In this document: positions 1-7,704 of the stretch, in pieces
Layout of the letters: every line of letters begins with the position of its first letter
Numbering within the stretch: position 1 is the stretch's first letter
NCBI GenBank assembly: GCA_027490305.1
Contig: JAIXYI010000085.1
Span: 1 to 38,594, forward strand
Reading direction: 5' to 3'
Length of the DNA: 38,594 bases
Source of the DNA: Flavobacteriaceae bacterium
GTDB lineage: Bacteria > Bacteroidota > Bacteroidia > Flavobacteriales > Flavobacteriaceae
Notes under the pieces: generated by a model
Database searches by the model: none
What the model was told of the DNA's origin: nothing
What the model saw: the letters and a program-made list of their open reading frames with translations, nothing else
Position numbers and translations under genes: made by a program

Positions 1-170
1 AGCAGGCGCAGGTTGGGGGAGGTAGGCGTTTCGGGCGTGGTGGGCGTTCCCGGATCCGGAATGACGGGTATCCCGCCGGAGGTATCGGTATCGTTGGCCG
101 AACAGGCTAGCAACAGCAACGTCACGACGACGACCGAAAGTAATTGAAAAAGACGGGACATTACGTTCAT
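1..170 (-). CDS. Putative lipoprotein, N-terminal part only (runs off left edge)
   Basis: The reverse strand reads an ATG at 168-170, then a hydrophobic stretch rich in Leu and Val ending in a lipobox-like LLLLAC at about residues 18-23, so this is a likely SPII lipoprotein. After the Cys comes a Ser/Thr/Asp stretch and a Pro/Thr-rich linker (repeated T-P-x-x-P), the usual tether between membrane anchor and folded domain in Bacteroidota surface lipoproteins. The frame is open to base 1, so the functional domain is outside the window and no function can be given. Confidence 0.7.
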   Translation of the reverse strand, partial: MNVMSRLFQLLSVVVVTLLLLACSANDTDTSGGIPVIPDPGTPTTPETPTSPNLRL

Positions 171-293
171 GGCATTTTTTTCGACAGAGCCTATTCGTTT
201 TTGCAGCCTGTATGTTGCCTAAATATACGCAGGATTCGTTTGGACGGATGTTAATACCGCCAAAATTGCTGTCCGACTACCGTAAGCTAGGGC

Positions 294-1472
294 TTATTTA
301 AACGCCGCGAAGCCCGTGATATCCATGCCGGTGATCAGCAAGTGGATGTCATGTGTGCCTTCGTATGTGATGACCGATTCGAGGTTCATCATGTGGCGCA
401 TGATCGAATATTCACCCGTGATGCCCATTCCGCCGAGTATTTGGCGTGCCTCACGTGCGATTTCAATTGCCATGTTCACGTTGTTGCGTTTTGCCATTGA
501 AATCTGGGCCGTTGTGGCTTTACCTTCGTTGCGAAGCACACCAAGTCGCCAGGTCAGGAGCTGCGCTTTCGTGATCTCGGTGATCATCTCGGCGAGTTTC
601 TTTTGCTGAAGTTGTGTGGCCCCGATTGGTTTGTCAAATTGGATGCGCTCTTGTGAGTAGCGAAGCGCGGTGTCGTAGCAATCCATAGCGGCACCGATGG
701 CACCCCATGCAATGCCGTAGCGGGCCGAATCGAGGCAGCCCAGTGGCGCGCCCAATCCGGATTTATTCGGAAGAAGGTTCTCTTTCGGCACCTTCACGTT
801 GTCAAAAATCAATTCACCGGTAGCCGACGCACGCAGCGACCATTTGTTGTGGGTTTCAGGCGTAGAGAAACCCTCCATGCCGCGCTCGACGATCAAACCG
901 TGGATACGGCCTTCTTCGTTCTTCGCCCATACCACAGCCACCTGTGCGAATGGTGCGTTCGAAATCCACATTTTGGCGCCGTTCAGGAGGTAGTGGTCGC
1001 CCATATCCTTGAAGTTGGTGACCATACCGCCCGGGTTGGATCCGTAATCGGGTTCGGTGAGACCGAAGCAACCCATCCATTCGCCTGAGGCCAATTTTGG
1101 GAGGTATTTGCGACGTTGTTCTTCGTTGCCGTATTTCCAGATTGGATACATCACCAAGGAGGACTGTACCGATGCGGTGGAACGTACGCCCGAGTCACCC
1201 CGCTCGATTTCCTGCATGATCAGGCCGTAGGAGATCTGGTCAAGTCCGGCGCCACCATATTCTTCCGGAATATACGGACCGAATGCTCCGATATCTGCCA
1301 ATCCCTGGATGATTTGCGTCGGAAATTCGGCGCGCTGGGCGTAGTCTTCGATGATCGGAGATACATCGCGTTTGACCCACTCACGGGCTGCGTCGCGCAC
1401 TAATTTGTGCTCGTCGGTCAGCAATTCATCGAGAAGGTAGTAGTCAGGAGCCTGGAACAGATCGGGTTTCAT
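294..1472 (-). CDS. gcdH: Acyl-CoA dehydrogenase, glutaryl-CoA dehydrogenase type
   Basis: This is a 392-residue FAD flavoprotein of the acyl-CoA dehydrogenase family. It has an N-terminal helical domain, a middle beta domain (CFGLTEPDYGSNP and the WISNA block) and a C-terminal helical domain. The C-terminal motif Y-E-G-T-H-D-I-H matches glutaryl-CoA dehydrogenases; its Glu near residue 371 is the expected catalytic base. By family knowledge the reaction is oxidative decarboxylation of glutaryl-CoA to crotonyl-CoA in Lys/Trp breakdown. The frame is open 16 codons further upstream, but ATG 1470-1472 gives the normal N-terminus (MKPDLFQAPDYYLLDE). A -7 box lies at 1496-1503, in front of this start. 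A related short-chain acyl-CoA dehydrogenase is the alternative. Confidence 0.88.
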   Translation of the reverse strand: MKPDLFQAPDYYLLDELLTDEHKLVRDAAREWVKRDVSPIIEDYAQRAEFPTQIIQGLADIGAFGPYIPEEYGGAGLDQISYGLIMQEIERGDSGVRSTASVQSSLVMYPIWKYGNEEQRRKYLPKLASGEWMGCFGLTEPDYGSNPGGMVTNFKDMGDHYLLNGAKMWISNAPFAQVAVVWAKNEEGRIHGLIVERGMEGFSTPETHNKWSLRASATGELIFDNVKVPKENLLPNKSGLGAPLGCLDSARYGIAWGAIGAAMDCYDTALRYSQERIQFDKPIGATQLQQKKLAEMITEITKAQLLTWRLGVLRNEGKATTAQISMAKRNNVNMAIEIAREARQILGGMGITGEYSIMRHMMNLESVITYEGTHDIHLLITGMDITGFAAFK

Positions 1473-1495
1473 GCGTTGTCTTTTTTTGAGCTTCG

Positions 1496-1503
1496 CAAAA
1501 TTA
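1496..1503 (-). promoter_or_regulatory. Bacteroidota -7 box for the acyl-CoA dehydrogenase
   Basis: The reverse strand reads TAATTTTG, a match to TAnnTTTG, 23 nt before the chosen ATG. A CAAA (reverse TTTG) at 1518-1521 is only 14 nt away, closer than the usual 19-21 nt, so the -33 element is uncertain. Confidence 0.5.
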
Positions 1504-1660
1504 GCGAACGGATGTAACAAATTCCTAATTTTTTGTGGTGAAATAGTCCTGAAACCCGAAAAATTCGCAATTGCTTATCGATCGGATGATTGCGCGAAAA
1601 GTCTACGTAATGGAAAACCAACAAAATGTTGCAGAAACACACTTTTTGTTAGCTATGTTG

Positions 1661-2371
1661 CTACATCTTCAGGAAAAAGTCTTGGGTCAGGGCGATGTAG
1701 TCAGATGTATATTGGTGGCGGGCAGTTTCGAGGATCAGCTCGTCTGTCGCCACACCAGAATGTATCGACCTAAAGGCCAGCAGCGTGCGCTTGATGTCGC
1801 TTGTCGGCGTGCCCTTTACGCGTGTGATGCGGAAGGGAAACAGGTCATTTTCGACGGCCGTTGCCACAAAAGACGGCTCTTCGGTATAGGGAATGACCAC
1901 GCAAAATACGCCGTCTTCTGCCAGTAGGAGGGAAGCCGCTTCACAGAGGTCGGCGAAGGGGAGCGACGCGTTTTGTCGGGCCGTATCGCGTTTTTCATCG
2001 CCCGATCCGAATCCGGCGGAATAGAAGGGTGGGTTGGAGACGATGAGGTCATACGTTTCGTCTTCCAGCTCGTCCATGAAGTCGTCGAGGCTGGTATGGT
2101 AGCAGAACAGGCGGTCGTTCCAGGGGGAATTCTCAAAATTACCGACACATTCTTCATAGGCGTCAGCGTCGATCTCGAGGGCGTCGATCTGGTCGGCTGC
2201 GCTGCGCTGCGCGAGCATTAATGCGATGAGTCCGGTGCCGGCACCGATATCAAGAATGGTTCGCGGGCGGTGGTCGACCGGTGCCCATGCCCCGAGCAAC
2301 ACGCCGTCAGTGCCCACTTTCATGGCCGTTTTTTCCTGTGAAATGGCGAATTGCTTGAATTGAAATGGCAT
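1661..2371 (-). CDS. trmN6: tRNA1(Val) (adenine-N6)-methyltransferase
   Basis: This is a 236-residue class I SAM methyltransferase of the TrmN6/YfiC group. It carries the SAM-binding loop D-I-G-A-G-T-G at about residues 41-47 and the N6-adenine catalytic motif N-P-P-F at about 113-116. The N-terminal F-K-Q-F..Q...AMKVGTDG block is typical of YfiC, which methylates A37 of tRNA-Val. The frame stays open 49 codons upstream, but that part runs into a 130-bp tandem repeat and is not protein-like, so ATG 2369-2371 is chosen. A weak -7 lookalike (GACCTTTG) sits just upstream. It is on the same strand as the acyl-CoA dehydrogenase, with 188 nt between them. Confidence 0.88.
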   Translation of the reverse strand: MPFQFKQFAISQEKTAMKVGTDGVLLGAWAPVDHRPRTILDIGAGTGLIALMLAQRSAADQIDALEIDADAYEECVGNFENSPWNDRLFCYHTSLDDFMDELEDETYDLIVSNPPFYSAGFGSGDEKRDTARQNASLPFADLCEAASLLLAEDGVFCVVIPYTEEPSFVATAVENDLFPFRITRVKGTPTSDIKRTLLAFRSIHSGVATDELILETARHQYTSDYIALTQDFFLKM

Positions 2372-2461
2372 TTTCGGGTTGTTTAAAGCAAAGGTCGGCC
2401 ATTCGCCTGGGTTGGGCAAGTTTTGAAAGTGGGTACTTGCCAGTAGCGGGTTGAATATTTG

Positions 2462-3061
2462 GCCACGAAGGCACGAAGACGCCAGTAGAGAATTGAGGTG
2501 AGAATGGCTGTAACTCACGCCGTCTTTCGTAATTACGATCTGCTTGTTGCACTACTGTCAAATGCCTACATCGGTTTTATGTATGTATTACGCCACGAAG
2601 GCAGGAAGACGCCAATAGAGAATTGAGGTGAGAAGGACTGTAACTCACGCCGTCTTTCGTAATTACGATCTGCTTACAGCACTACTGTCAAATGCCTACA
2701 TCGGTTTTATGTATGTATTACGCCACGAAGGCACGAAGGCGCCAATAGAGAATTGAGGTGAGAATGGCTGCAACTCATGCCGTCTTTCGTAATTACGATC
2801 TGCTTGTTGCACTACTTTCAAATACCTATATCGGTTTTATGTATGTATTACGCCACGAAGGCACGAAGACACCAATAGAGAATTGAGGTGAGAATGGCTG
2901 TAACTCACGCCGTCTTTCGTAATTACGATCTGCTTACTGCACTACTGTCAAATGCCTACATCGGTTTTATGTATGTATTATGCCACCAAGGCACGAAGAC
3001 ACCAATAGAAAAATTACCGTTAGAATGACTGTAGCACGCCGTCGTTTGTAGTGAAAATCTG
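2462..3061. repeat. 130-bp tandem repeat array, four full copies plus a decayed fifth
   Basis: Units begin at 2462, 2592, 2722, 2852 and 2982, exactly 130 bp apart. Each starts GCCACGAAGGCACGAAG and ends TTTATGTATGTATTA(C/T). The four full copies differ at only a few positions; the fifth decays after about 80 bp. Each full unit holds a 12-bp perfect palindrome TCGTAATTACGA (2527-2538, then every 130 bp). The period is not a multiple of three and no ORF or RBS recurs, so the array is non-coding. It fills the spacer between trmN6 and the dispersed element at 3107. Confidence 0.93.
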
Positions 3062-3105
3062 CCTACTGCCACTGCCTACTGCCCACTGAGACTACTGCCC
3101 ACTCT
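3062..3105. repeat. Heptamer-type low-complexity array (ACTGCC.. units)
   Basis: The sequence is a run of imperfect (C/T)ACTGCC units between the tandem array and the dispersed element. The same motif recurs at 7250-7281 (opposite orientation) and 7410-7442. Confidence 0.7.
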
Positions 3106-3106
3106 C

Positions 3107-3250
3107 TAGCCCGGATTGCAGCGGAAAGCCTTTTGAACGGAAGCGCGTGCTTTTTCGCTTTTCGCGGCGGCGACCAACGGAAGCCGTTCGCGGAAGCTGA
3201 AAAAGCAGCGGTTTCGGAAAAAGCTTGCAGCGGAAAGCCGGATCAGCTTC
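3107..3250 (+). repeat. Dispersed structured element, copy A
   Basis: This 144-bp non-coding element shares both ends and a central core with 31990-32131. The 5' end is TAGCCCGGATTGCAGCGG, the core GGCGACCAACGGAAGCC and the 3' end AGCCGGATCAGCTTC. The 13-mer GCAGCGGAAAGCC occurs near both ends (3118-3130 and 3227-3239). Around the core the flanks pair: TGCTTTTTC on the left with GAAAAAGCA on the right, plus a second imperfect stem. It lies just downstream of the rimM terminator. A REP-like element is the best reading. Confidence 0.75.
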
Positions 3251-3260
3251 CTCTAAAAAC

Positions 3261-3281
3261 AAAAAAAGAGCCGCAGGGCCC
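3261..3281 (-). terminator. Rho-independent terminator of rpsP-rimM
   Basis: On the reverse strand AGGGCC-CTGC-GGCTCT forms a 6-bp stem (one G-U) followed by a run of seven T. It starts 13 nt past the rimM stop codon. Confidence 0.7.
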
Positions 3282-3294
3282 TAATTATCAATTG

Positions 3295-3825
3295 TCAATT
3301 CCCCAAATACATGTCAATCAACCCCGCCGGCAGGTTCATCACCACGCGTTTTTTCGCCCGGTCGATTTTGACGAGGAAGGCATCGATGAGGGGAATGAGC
3401 AATTCGACCTCGCCGTTTTTCACCTCGAACAGGGGTTGGGCGGTGGTGTCGTTTATGGCTTCGATGATGCCGAAGACACCTCGTGTGACATCCTCGATTT
3501 CGAAACCGATGACTTCGTGGAAATAGAATTTGTTGCCTGACAATTTCGGAAGCATCGAAAGCGGCAGGTAGAGGGCCGATCCGAGAATGGCGTCGGCTTC
3601 TGCTTCCGTTTTGACGTCTTCGAAACGCACTCGTAAAAGGTCGTTCTTGTGCAGGCTGCTTTGTTCAATAAAAAATGGAACCAGATGTTTGCCCTGTTCG
3701 ACAAACACTGATTCCATATTTTCGTAGCGTTCGGGCTCGTCAGTGTCTAACCAACATAAGACTTCGCCTTTGAAACTGAACTTTTTCGCAATGCGACCCA
3801 GATAGAAACATTCTTCTTTGCGCAC
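3295..3825 (-). CDS. rimM: Ribosome maturation factor RimM
   Basis: This 176-residue protein has the RimM N-terminal beta-barrel (C-F-Y-L-G-R-I-A-K.FSFKGEV at residues 6-22) and the C-terminal PRC-barrel (FYFHEVIGFEIED at about 100, ending near VIDLIDMYLG-type residues). RimM binds S19 and assists processing and assembly of the 30S head. It follows rpsP with an 11-nt gap on the same strand, the conserved rpsP-rimM pairing. Length is normal for the family. Confidence 0.95.
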   Translation of the reverse strand: MRKEECFYLGRIAKKFSFKGEVLCWLDTDEPERYENMESVFVEQGKHLVPFFIEQSSLHKNDLLRVRFEDVKTEAEADAILGSALYLPLSMLPKLSGNKFYFHEVIGFEIEDVTRGVFGIIEAINDTTAQPLFEVKNGEVELLIPLIDAFLVKIDRAKKRVVMNLPAGLIDMYLGN

Positions 3826-3836
3826 GCGATCCGGTG

Positions 3837-4475
3837 TTACGCTTCTGTTTCTTCGCTTGCTTCAGCAGCAGGAGCCTCGTCAGCAGCAGCTTCTTCAGCC
3901 GGAGCTTCTTCAACCGCCGGAGCTTCTTCGACTGCTGGTGCTTCTTCCGCAACCGCTTCTACTGTTTCTTCTTCGGCAGTGGCAGCAGCCTCTTCTGCCT
4001 GTGCAGCAGCAATCAGTTCGGCTTCCGCCTGCTTGGCAGCAGCGGCGCGTTTCTCATTAGCTTCCTGCTCCGCTTTCAGTGCTTTTGCTCTTGCGTCGGC
4101 TTTCGCGTCGGAAAGACCGGCTTTCTTCGCGTCTACCTTAGCTGTTTTTTCTTCGAGCCATTTTGCCAGCTTCGCGTCGGCAGCATCCTGTGTCAGCGCG
4201 CCTTTCGCTACGCCACCGTCGAGGTGGTGCTTCAAAAGTGCTCCTTTATATGACAGGATGGCACGGGCCGTATCGGTAGGCTGTGCCCCGTTGTGCAGCC
4301 ATTGAACGGCAGCGTCGAGGTTCAGGTCGATAGTGGCAGGATTGGTGTTTGGATTGTAGACACCTAGTTTTTCAAGGTATTTACCATCTCTTTTTGACCG
4401 CGAGTCGGCGGCCACGACCCAGTAGAAAGGTTTCCCTTTTTTACCGTGTCTCTGAAGTCTGATTCGTACAGGCAT
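3837..4475 (-). CDS. rpsP: 30S ribosomal protein S16 with long Ala/Glu-rich C-terminal tail
   Basis: The first 80 or so residues are a normal S16 (MPVRIRLQRHGKKGKPFYWVV, then YNPNTNPATIDL). The total of 212 residues is more than twice the usual 80-90. After a Lys/Ala-rich helix (about 105-150) comes an acidic low-complexity tail with repeated A-P-A-V-E-E from about 155 to the end. Long S16 tails occur in Bacteroidota; the repeat content here is the variable part. It is the first gene of the rpsP-rimM operon, with a -7 box at 4525-4532. Confidence 0.95.
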   Translation of the reverse strand: MPVRIRLQRHGKKGKPFYWVVAADSRSKRDGKYLEKLGVYNPNTNPATIDLNLDAAVQWLHNGAQPTDTARAILSYKGALLKHHLDGGVAKGALTQDAADAKLAKWLEEKTAKVDAKKAGLSDAKADARAKALKAEQEANEKRAAAAKQAEAELIAAAQAEEAAATAEEETVEAVAEEAPAVEEAPAVEEAPAEEAAADEAPAAEASEETEA

Positions 4476-4524
4476 AATCTATTAGATTAATTGTGGGGTA
4501 CACGACCCCGGTTAAATAAGGGTG

Positions 4525-4532
4525 CAAATATA
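4525..4532 (-). promoter_or_regulatory. -7 box for the rpsP-rimM operon
   Basis: The reverse strand reads TATATTTG (TAnnTTTG), 49 nt upstream of the rpsP ATG. No convincing -33 TTTG was found at the usual distance. Confidence 0.5.
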
Positions 4533-4579
4533 GGTATTTTTTTGATTGACCGGTGTTTGGAAGTAAAAAGTCGAAAAAT

Positions 4580-4856
4580 GAGAGGGGAGAGAGGAGAGGG
4601 GCAGGTGTCGCGGCGCTCGGGCGTGTTCAACGAACTATAAACCCTTCGCTATTAACTCCCCACCCTGAACCGTAACATCTGAAAAGTGTCACGAACTATA
4701 GACTATACATACTTTTGGTATACAGTTGAGGGGGGTGAGGAGAGAGGACAGATTGAAAAACGGATACAGTTCGTTGAACACTCCCCTAAAACTCCGATCC
4801 GCCAGGACGGAAGGTCGCTTCCTCTTTCTTTTGCCCCCTCTCCTCTCTCCCCTCTT
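4580..4856. repeat. Nested inverted repeats in the rpsP upstream spacer
   Basis: The spacer 4476-5014 has no gene. It holds two nested inverted repeats: purine-rich GAGAGGGG... at 4580-4603 against its near-perfect complement at 4832-4856, and inside it GTGTTCAACGAACT (4623-4636) against AGTTCGTTGAACAC (4768-4781), which is perfect. No coding or transposase remnant was seen between the arms. A MITE or a large hairpin is possible. Confidence 0.7.
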
Positions 4857-4964
4857 TCCTCTTCTTTCGCCTCCAAACTTTCGCCTCCCGCCTAACATTC
4901 CCGTTAAAATTTGTGGTAAAACCCAAATAAACCGATTTTCGCTAGCGTATTTCGTTTTAAAACC

Positions 4965-4972
4965 TATTTTTG
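4965..4972 (+). promoter_or_regulatory. -7 box for the lipoprotein at 5015
   Basis: The sequence reads TATTTTTG (TAnnTTTG), 42 nt before the ATG at 5015. Confidence 0.45.
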
Positions 4973-5014
4973 TAATCGAAAAATTCATTTCAACCGAATT
5001 AAGTTGTGTCCTTG

Positions 5015-5548
5015 ATGAAAAAGGTGTTTGCTTTACTGCTTATGATCACGGCCCTGGTTTCCTGTGAGTCGGATGTTAAATTCAACGATCCTGGCTTTCA
5101 GGGGCGCAAGGATAATTTTATCTGGAAGGCAGACGTGGCAAGCGCCTACACCCAGGATGGATACACATATGTCAACGCCTATCGCGGGCTCGAATCGGTG
5201 ATACTTCGTTTCCCGACACCGCCAACGGAAATCACCTCTCTCAATCCAATCACGTATACGTTTCGTGACACCGATGGTGACGACAGCAATGATGATCTAG
5301 ATGACGTCTCCGCTTTTTATCAATTCACCGAGCAAGGTTCAGCCATTAGTTATTACACAGGTCTGAATTCAGAACTCGAAGATCCGGGCAATGTAGAGGT
5401 AACCATCAACAAGTGCCTCTTTACGCAGGGGATCATCTCCGGAGAATTCAAGTTCAACGCGAAGTATGACGGTGAATCCGACCTCGTCCCCGCGAATGTC
5501 AATTTCCAGCAAGGCGTATTCTACAACGTACCGCTCACACAACAATAA
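5015..5548 (+). CDS. Small lipoprotein, possibly DUF6252-like
   Basis: This is a 177-residue protein. Residues 1-17 are a lipoprotein signal (MKK, hydrophobic core, lipobox ALVSC), so it is probably lipid-anchored. A GTG three codons upstream is also open, but the ATG fits the signal peptide better. The mature part begins with F-x-W-K-A-D and has alternating beta-type sequence, an acidic DTDGDDSNDDLDD stretch at about 90-102 and a C-terminal SGEFKF block. This resembles Flavobacterium lipoproteins annotated DUF6252, but that link is from memory and the function is unknown. The sensor kinase starts 36 nt later on the same strand, so they may be co-transcribed. Confidence 0.8.
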   Translation: MKKVFALLLMITALVSCESDVKFNDPGFQGRKDNFIWKADVASAYTQDGYTYVNAYRGLESVILRFPTPPTEITSLNPITYTFRDTDGDDSNDDLDDVSAFYQFTEQGSAISYYTGLNSELEDPGNVEVTINKCLFTQGIISGEFKFNAKYDGESDLVPANVNFQQGVFYNVPLTQQ

Positions 5549-5584
5549 TGACACAGCCGACCTTCGGTTGGCGTAACACAGGCT

Positions 5585-6799
5585 ATGGAGGCCGCCCCAA
5601 TTCCCCATAACGAGTCCCAGCGGATTCAAGCCCTGAACGAGTATTCTATCCTCGACACCTTACCCGAAGCAGAATACGACGACATCACCAAACTCGCTTC
5701 ACAAATCTGTGGCACGCCTATTTCGTCCATTACCCTTATTGACCAGAACCGGCAGTGGTTCAAGTCGAAGGTCGGACTAAAGGAAAATGAAACCGCACGC
5801 GACATCTCGTTCTGCGGCCACGCCATTCTGGAGCCCCGAAATGTTTTCACCGTAAACGACGCCCGCCGGGACCCGCGTTTTGAAGACAATCCGTTGGTAC
5901 ACGGCTCACCACACGTCATTTTTTATGCCGGCGTACCGCTGGTAACACCCGACGGATTGCCGGTCGGAACGCTCTGCGTCATCGACAATACTCCCAAAGA
6001 CCTGTCGCCTGATCAGGTCGAGGCACTCCGGTCACTTTCCCATCAGGTGGTCACCCTTTTTGAGTTACGGAAAAGCAAAATCCTGCTCGAAAAAATGGCC
6101 GCTGATCTCCGTGTCCATAACGACGAACTGGAACGCTTCGCACAGGTCGCTGCCCACGACATCAAATCGCCCCTCGCTAATATATCGGCGCTGGCCCAAA
6201 TCGTACTGGCCGACTACGGTGCTATATTGCCGGGTAACGCGCAGGAACTGCTCAAAATGCTCGACCAGTCAAGCGATACCCTGCGGCGCCTCGTCGACGG
6301 GATACTCGCACACAGCAAAGTTGACGCCGTCTTGTCGTCGTCGCAATCGTTGGTTCACGTCCGCGATATCATGCAGAAAACCACCGACCTGCTCAATACC
6401 AAAGGCGAAGTCGAGGTCACCTATGATATCGACGGAGACGAAATTTACGTCAATCCCGTCGCGCTTCAGCAAATCCTGCTTAACCTTGTCGGAAACGCCA
6501 TCAAATACAACGACAAGCCCGTCATCCAACTCTCAATGGGCTTTTTCGAAACGTCTGACGACTATAGTTTTTATGTCGCCGACAACGGATCCGGCATCCG
6601 TCCCGACGCCGTTGATCGCATCTTCCGCATTTTCGAAGTGGTGGCCTCAGAAGACCGTTTCGGCCAGCGCGGCACCGGTATCGGCTTGTCAACCGTAAAA
6701 AAACTCGTAGAAGGAATGGGCGGCACCATCACCGTAAAATCGGTGGTGGGCGAGGGCAGTCGCTTCGACTTCACGCTCTCCAAGTTTAATTTTTCGTAA
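5585..6799 (+). CDS. GAF-domain sensor histidine kinase
   Basis: This 404-residue protein has a GAF domain at about residues 20-160 (small-molecule or redox sensing), an HisKA dimerisation domain with phospho-acceptor His191 in the H-box H-D-I-K-S-P-L, and an HATPase_c domain with N-box (Asn304), G1 D-N-G-S-G-I (333-338) and G2 G-T-G-I-G-L (363-368). There is no signal peptide or membrane helix, so it should be cytoplasmic. No response regulator lies in the window, making it an orphan kinase. A short hairpin (GCCGACC/GGTTGGC, 5556-5572) without a U-run precedes it and could modulate expression. Confidence 0.93.
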   Translation: MEAAPIPHNESQRIQALNEYSILDTLPEAEYDDITKLASQICGTPISSITLIDQNRQWFKSKVGLKENETARDISFCGHAILEPRNVFTVNDARRDPRFEDNPLVHGSPHVIFYAGVPLVTPDGLPVGTLCVIDNTPKDLSPDQVEALRSLSHQVVTLFELRKSKILLEKMAADLRVHNDELERFAQVAAHDIKSPLANISALAQIVLADYGAILPGNAQELLKMLDQSSDTLRRLVDGILAHSKVDAVLSSSQSLVHVRDIMQKTTDLLNTKGEVEVTYDIDGDEIYVNPVALQQILLNLVGNAIKYNDKPVIQLSMGFFETSDDYSFYVADNGSGIRPDAVDRIFRIFEVVASEDRFGQRGTGIGLSTVKKLVEGMGGTITVKSVVGEGSRFDFTLSKFNFS

Positions 6800-6836
6800 A
6801 CACACCGTTTTTCAGGTCGCCGCGTGATTAATTCGC

Positions 6837-6844
6837 TATCTTTG
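6837..6844 (+). promoter_or_regulatory. -7 box for the RRM protein
   Basis: The sequence reads TATCTTTG (TAnnTTTG), 23 nt upstream of ATG 6868. Confidence 0.55.
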
Positions 6845-6867
6845 TGGCGTATACTAATTTTTTACTT

Positions 6868-7185
6868 ATGAATATTTTTGTTGGAAGTCTTCCGTTTAGT
6901 ACCGGGGAAGCAGAATTACAAGAGGTTTTTGAAGCCTATGGTACAGTCGATTCTGCTAAGATCATCAAGGACAAATTCACCGGGAAAAGCAGAGGCTTTG
7001 GCTTTGTGGAAATGCCGAATGATGTCGAAGGCGAAAGAGCCATCGAGGAATTGAATGGCTATGAACTACGAGGCCGCCAGATCGTGGTCAACAAGTCAGA
7101 ACCGAAACCTGAAGGCGACCGTCGCGGCGGTGGCGGTGGATTCAACCGCGGTGGCGGAGGCGGTGGTTACCGTCGGGATTATTAA
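6868..7185 (+). CDS. RRM RNA-binding protein with Gly-rich tail
   Basis: This 105-residue protein has a single RNA recognition motif: RNP2 (I-F-V-G-S-L, residues 3-8) and RNP1 (K-S-R-G-F-G-F-V, 40-47). It ends in an RGG-like tail, two Gly runs with Arg, Phe and Tyr. This is the cold-shock-type RRM protein common in Bacteroidota and cyanobacteria, and it probably binds mRNA as a chaperone. The frame extends eight codons upstream from a GTG, but that lies in the promoter, and the ATG at 6868 begins the first beta strand. A terminator follows directly. Confidence 0.93.
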   Translation: MNIFVGSLPFSTGEAELQEVFEAYGTVDSAKIIKDKFTGKSRGFGFVEMPNDVEGERAIEELNGYELRGRQIVVNKSEPKPEGDRRGGGGGFNRGGGGGGYRRDY

Positions 7186-7203
7186 TCCACGCTAAAATGA
7201 ATA

Positions 7204-7231
7204 AAAGCTATCTTCGGATGGCTTTTTTTTT
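7204..7231 (+). terminator. Rho-independent terminator of the RRM gene
   Basis: AAAGCTATC and GATGGCTTT form a stem (one G-U) around a TTCG tetraloop core, followed by nine T. It begins 19 nt past the stop codon. Confidence 0.9.
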
Positions 7232-7239
7232 GGCGTGCG

Positions 7240-7690
7240 GCGCCTTTCCAGTAGGCAGTGGGCAGTCGCAGTGGGCAGTAGTATGCTCCTAGTTGAACCT
7301 TCCGTCTTTACATAGCACGTACCTACACAGCCACCGTCATTCCGAGCGCAGCGAAGGAATCCCGTTTAGTCGACAGCCGCAATCCGTGATGGATTTTGGC
7401 GTGCCGGCGCCCACTGCCTACTGCGACTGCGACTGCCTACTGGATAAGGCACCGTCGGGCTGTCTGCTATAGCCCCTCGGCCTCAGGCGGTGTTGCACGG
7501 CTGCCGGCAGCTTCCTGTGGTCGCGGCCGCCAACCGGCGCCACCAGCCTTCGGCCAGCGGCGCTGCCGCGCCCATCCCTCACGCCCCGCCGGGCGCCTTA
7601 GTCCTCGCCTGACACGCCTCGCCGGCGGGTAAGGACTTTCCGTCGCACTTCGCACCCCAACCGGATAGCAGTGAAAATTCCGACTTTCAG
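7240..7690. repeat. Repeat-rich GC-rich spacer without genes
   Basis: Three things are visible. Heptamer arrays of (C/T)ACTGCC type lie in opposite orientation at 7250-7281 and 7410-7442, each next to a TTTTGGCGTGC.GGCGCC direct repeat. A GTCATTCCGAGCGCAGCGAAGG block lies at 7337-7358, of the kind often dispersed in Flavobacterium genomes. From about 7480 there is GC-rich sequence with a decayed relative of the dispersed-element core on the reverse strand (about 7508-7531). The ORFs crossing it have no protein-like composition. Confidence 0.6.
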
Positions 7691-7692
7691 AC

Positions 7693-7700
7693 TACCTTTG
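7693..7700 (+). promoter_or_regulatory. -7 box four bases before an ATG (near-leaderless gene)
   Basis: The sequence reads TACCTTTG followed by TAGC and then ATG at 7705. With the usual initiation 5-8 nt past this box, the mRNA would start at or near the ATG. Confidence 0.6.
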
Positions 7701-7704
7701 TAGC

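Noticed and set aside
2462..3061. The 130-bp array read as CRISPR or as a coding repeat
   Set aside because: Units are contiguous without spacers and the period is not divisible by three, so neither fits.
7396..7655. ORFs on both strands in the GC-rich spacer
   Set aside because: Pro/Arg/Gly/Ala-rich composition on both strands is typical of chance ORFs in GC-rich repeats; no start signal.
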